7,532 nt of DNA, taken from the NCBI GenBank assembly GCA_934692455.1, contig CAKUTY010000066.1, forward strand, positions 1 through 7,532, written 5' to 3'. Below are positions 5,979 through 7,532 of this stretch, one piece after another. This stretch comes from an uncultured Erysipelotrichaceae bacterium (lineage in GTDB: Bacteria; Bacillota_I; Bacilli_A; Erysipelotrichales; Erysipelotrichaceae). Each line of letters opens with the position of its first letter. Position 1 is the first letter of the stretch. The position numbers and the translations under genes are program-made. The notes beneath the pieces are model-generated. The model had not been told where the DNA came from, searched no databases, and saw only the letters and a program-made list of their open reading frames with translations.

Positions 5979-7226
5979 TCAATTTATTAAAAGTTGACGT
6001 GCTTTAAGCTTACTAATAGAAATAAACGCAAACAAACAAGAAACAAGAATAAAACTGTCATTGATTAAATAGATATAAACAACATCCAAAGTACTTATGC
6101 TTATCTCATATTCTTCGTAAAGAGCTAATTGTTTCTCAAAGACATCAAAGTCTTCTTGATTACCTGATATCATTGCCATACGTTCTTGTCTTTTTATATT
6201 TGTTTCTAACATCTTATCAGCAGAAGACTTAGCTACTCTTATGCCTATTGGAAAAGACAGAGATATAGCTAAGAAAGCTATTATTAATATCTCTAACGCA
6301 AAAGAAATAATCGACAATAGTTTGCTTTGTCCTATCGCCAATAACACCGCATATTCATGAATTCGTTTCTCATTTAAGAAAGTAATCACATTAATTAATA
6401 ATAAGCAACTAATAATAACCATTACAATCATGATGATGTTGTAAAGATCTTTTAAACTCTCACTTGGTTTAACCACCTTATTATATTCATCGATATTAGA
6501 ATTAATCGTATATTTCTTAGATTCTTTATCTAGAATATCTTTAAAAGCTGAGCTAAGTTCTTCATAAGTTGTTCCATAAGTTTGAATACCCATATAGTTT
6601 GGTGTAAGCTTTATGTTATTTTCTTTAGCGATACTAAAGAAATCGTCTTTATTTATGATGAACTTTGTATTTTCATCATAATAAGGGTTTTTACTAGATA
6701 CAGAAGAATCATTTTTTATAAAGAAGCCAACTACTTCAAAGGTATAAGACTTATCTTTAATATAGATATCTATCTTATCCCCTTCTTCTACAAATGTATT
6801 AGTATTCACCAAGACTTGATTGGTATCACTAAAATAATTAGTTATTTCATAATTTAAATCCGCAAAGGCATCATAAGAAACAGCTGAAGCTAAGATACCG
6901 TTAGACTTAGTTCCATATTCATCTTTTGTGTAGGCCTCAGTAGCATAAGAAGACTCATAACTACAGTTATTATCTCTACAATAATAAGCAAAATCATCAT
7001 CAATATCTATACAATCTTTATTATTTCTAAATTCAACATCATTTGTATAAACACTTATTTCTATGTTATCTTTTACACTATTTGAGATATTGGTACCAAG
7101 CCTTGATATACAGGTTGCGACAATAATAAAGAAAGACAGGATAAAGATAATCGAAAAAATCAGGATTGAGTCTTTCCTTCTTGTGATAATCGATTCAAAT
7201 ATCCTTTTAAAATAATGTTTATTCAT
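5979..7226 (-). CDS. FtsX/MacB-type ABC transporter permease
   Basis: This is a 415-residue membrane subunit of an ABC transporter. Helix 1 is about 20-41 after a basic N-terminus. A large, mostly polar extracytoplasmic domain spans about 42-258 and carries cysteines C72, C83 and C88. Helix 2 is about 260-284. The FtsX-family segment LNEKRIHEYAVLLAIGQSKL (284-303) comes next and leads into helix 3 (about 302-326). A 57-residue polar stretch follows, rich in charged residues (EKQLALYEEYE) and perhaps helical, then helix 4 (about 384-404). This one-plus-three helix plan is that of MacB, a mechanotransmission-type exporter that moves peptides, lipoproteins or signals rather than acting as a classic channel. 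The cargo is unknown. Its ATG overlaps the ATPase stop by 4 bases (ATGA), so the two are translated together. No terminator separates it from the hisS leader. Confidence 0.85.
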   Translation of the reverse strand: MNKHYFKRIFESIITRRKDSILIFSIIFILSFFIIVATCISRLGTNISNSVKDNIEISVYTNDVEFRNNKDCIDIDDDFAYYCRDNNCSYESSYATEAYTKDEYGTKSNGILASAVSYDAFADLNYEITNYFSDTNQVLVNTNTFVEEGDKIDIYIKDKSYTFEVVGFFIKNDSSVSSKNPYYDENTKFIINKDDFFSIAKENNIKLTPNYMGIQTYGTTYEELSSAFKDILDKESKKYTINSNIDEYNKVVKPSESLKDLYNIIMIVMVIISCLLLINVITFLNEKRIHEYAVLLAIGQSKLLSIISFALEILIIAFLAISLSFPIGIRVAKSSADKMLETNIKRQERMAMISGNQEDFDVFEKQLALYEEYEISISTLDVVYIYLINDSFILVSCLFAFISISKLKARQLLIN

Positions 7227-7532
7227 AAGACACTCTTAGTTTTTTGATCAATATGAACTACATGATCACACATATTAGCTAATTCATTATTATGAGTAAC
7301 CATAATAATAGTCTTTCCAAATGTTTCCACTAGTTCTCTAAATAATTTGATAATGCCTAAAGATATTTCATAATCTAGATTACCAGTAGGCTCATCAGCT
7401 AAGATGATTTCGCCATCACAGGCAACTGCCCTAGCTATTGCCACGCGTTGTTGCTCACCACCTGATAGCTTATTTACCTTACGTTTAGCCTTATTCTCAT
7501 CGATGCCAAAACGACTTAAATAGCCATTTAAC
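7223..7532 (-). CDS. ABC transporter ATP-binding protein, LolD/MacB type (5' part beyond window)
   Basis: This is the cytoplasmic ATPase subunit that powers the permease encoded next to it. The last 102 residues are present and the gene is open to the window edge. Visible are the ABC signature LSGGEQQRVAIARA, the Walker B segment IILADEPTGNLD with its catalytic Glu, the D-loop (NLD), and the H-loop histidine in MVTHN. The sequence GGEQQRVAIARA with DEPTGNLD is typical of the LolD/MacB/FtsE subgroup, which pairs with FtsX-type permeases. The protein ends soon after the H-loop (HIDQKTKSVL), so it has no accessory C-terminal domain. The Walker A and Q-loop lie off the window. A GTG at 7444 is inside the signature motif and is not a start. 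The stop codon overlaps the permease start. Confidence 0.94.
   Translation of the reverse strand, partial: LNGYLSRFGIDENKAKRKVNKLSGGEQQRVAIARAVACDGEIILADEPTGNLDYEISLGIIKLFRELVETFGKTIIMVTHNNELANMCDHVVHIDQKTKSVL

Noticed and set aside
5994..5999. TTGACG on the plus strand as a -35 box
   Set aside because: No plus-strand gene follows, and the hexamer is made by the last codons of the permease gene on the other strand.
6582..6857. Plus-strand open frame inside the permease gene
   Set aside because: It is a shadow of the permease gene in an AT-rich region with no recognisable domain.
7442..7444. GTG start giving a 73-residue ABC protein
   Set aside because: The frame stays open to the window edge and the codon lies inside the ABC signature motif, so this is the 3' part of a larger gene.
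5979..7532. Use of TGA as tryptophan (code 4), suggested by the AT-rich Mollicute-like look
   Set aside because: TGA serves as the stop of both ABC genes at sensible ends, and tryptophans are TGG where checked.

Overview
This window is an AT-rich stretch in which every supported gene lies on the minus strand. It looks like the genome of an anaerobic low-GC Bacillota (Firmicutes). The evidence is a T-box leader in front of hisS-aspS, strong AGGAGG-type ribosome binding sites, a clostridial-type 2[4Fe-4S] ferredoxin, and a MiaB with the N-terminal extension typical of Firmicutes. The standard bacterial code is in use (TGA ends two genes and Trp is TGG), so it is not a code-4 Mollicute. An Erysipelotrichia-like or Clostridia-like source fits, but I cannot place it more finely.

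In transcription order (right to left): (1) The 3' part of an ABC ATPase gene (7532-7223) overlaps by 4 bases with an FtsX/MacB-type permease gene (7226-5979), forming a two-component transporter whose cargo is unknown. (2) Right behind the permease stop is a TATAAT box, then a full T-box riboswitch (about 5957-5780) that controls hisS (5759-4500). hisS ends in TAA directly abutting the ATG of aspS (4499-2763), so the histidyl- and aspartyl-tRNA synthetases form one tightly coupled operon. (3) A long perfect inverted repeat separates aspS from an SLC13/DASS-like anion transporter gene (2714-1245), followed 34 bases later by a 57-residue 2[4Fe-4S] ferredoxin gene (1210-1037). (4) A rho-independent terminator (1020-993) closes the ferredoxin unit. 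Only about 20 bases later comes the start of miaB (966 to the window edge), encoding the tRNA methylthiotransferase, cut off inside its radical-SAM domain.

Most of this is housekeeping content and I do not see a new defence or mobile system. The part most worth study is the T-box leader. I could fold its Stem I, specifier loop, 7-nt-bulge antiterminator and terminator by eye. The specifier loop holds GACAC, which reads as both GAC (Asp) and CAC (His), the two amino acids of the operon it controls. The UGGU bulge and the base after the codon lean towards tRNA-Asp. The terminator uses the T-box sequence itself as its 5' arm, so tRNA binding and termination compete for the same bases. Secondary points are the missing first sodium-site motif of the anion transporter and the odd terminator/miaB junction.
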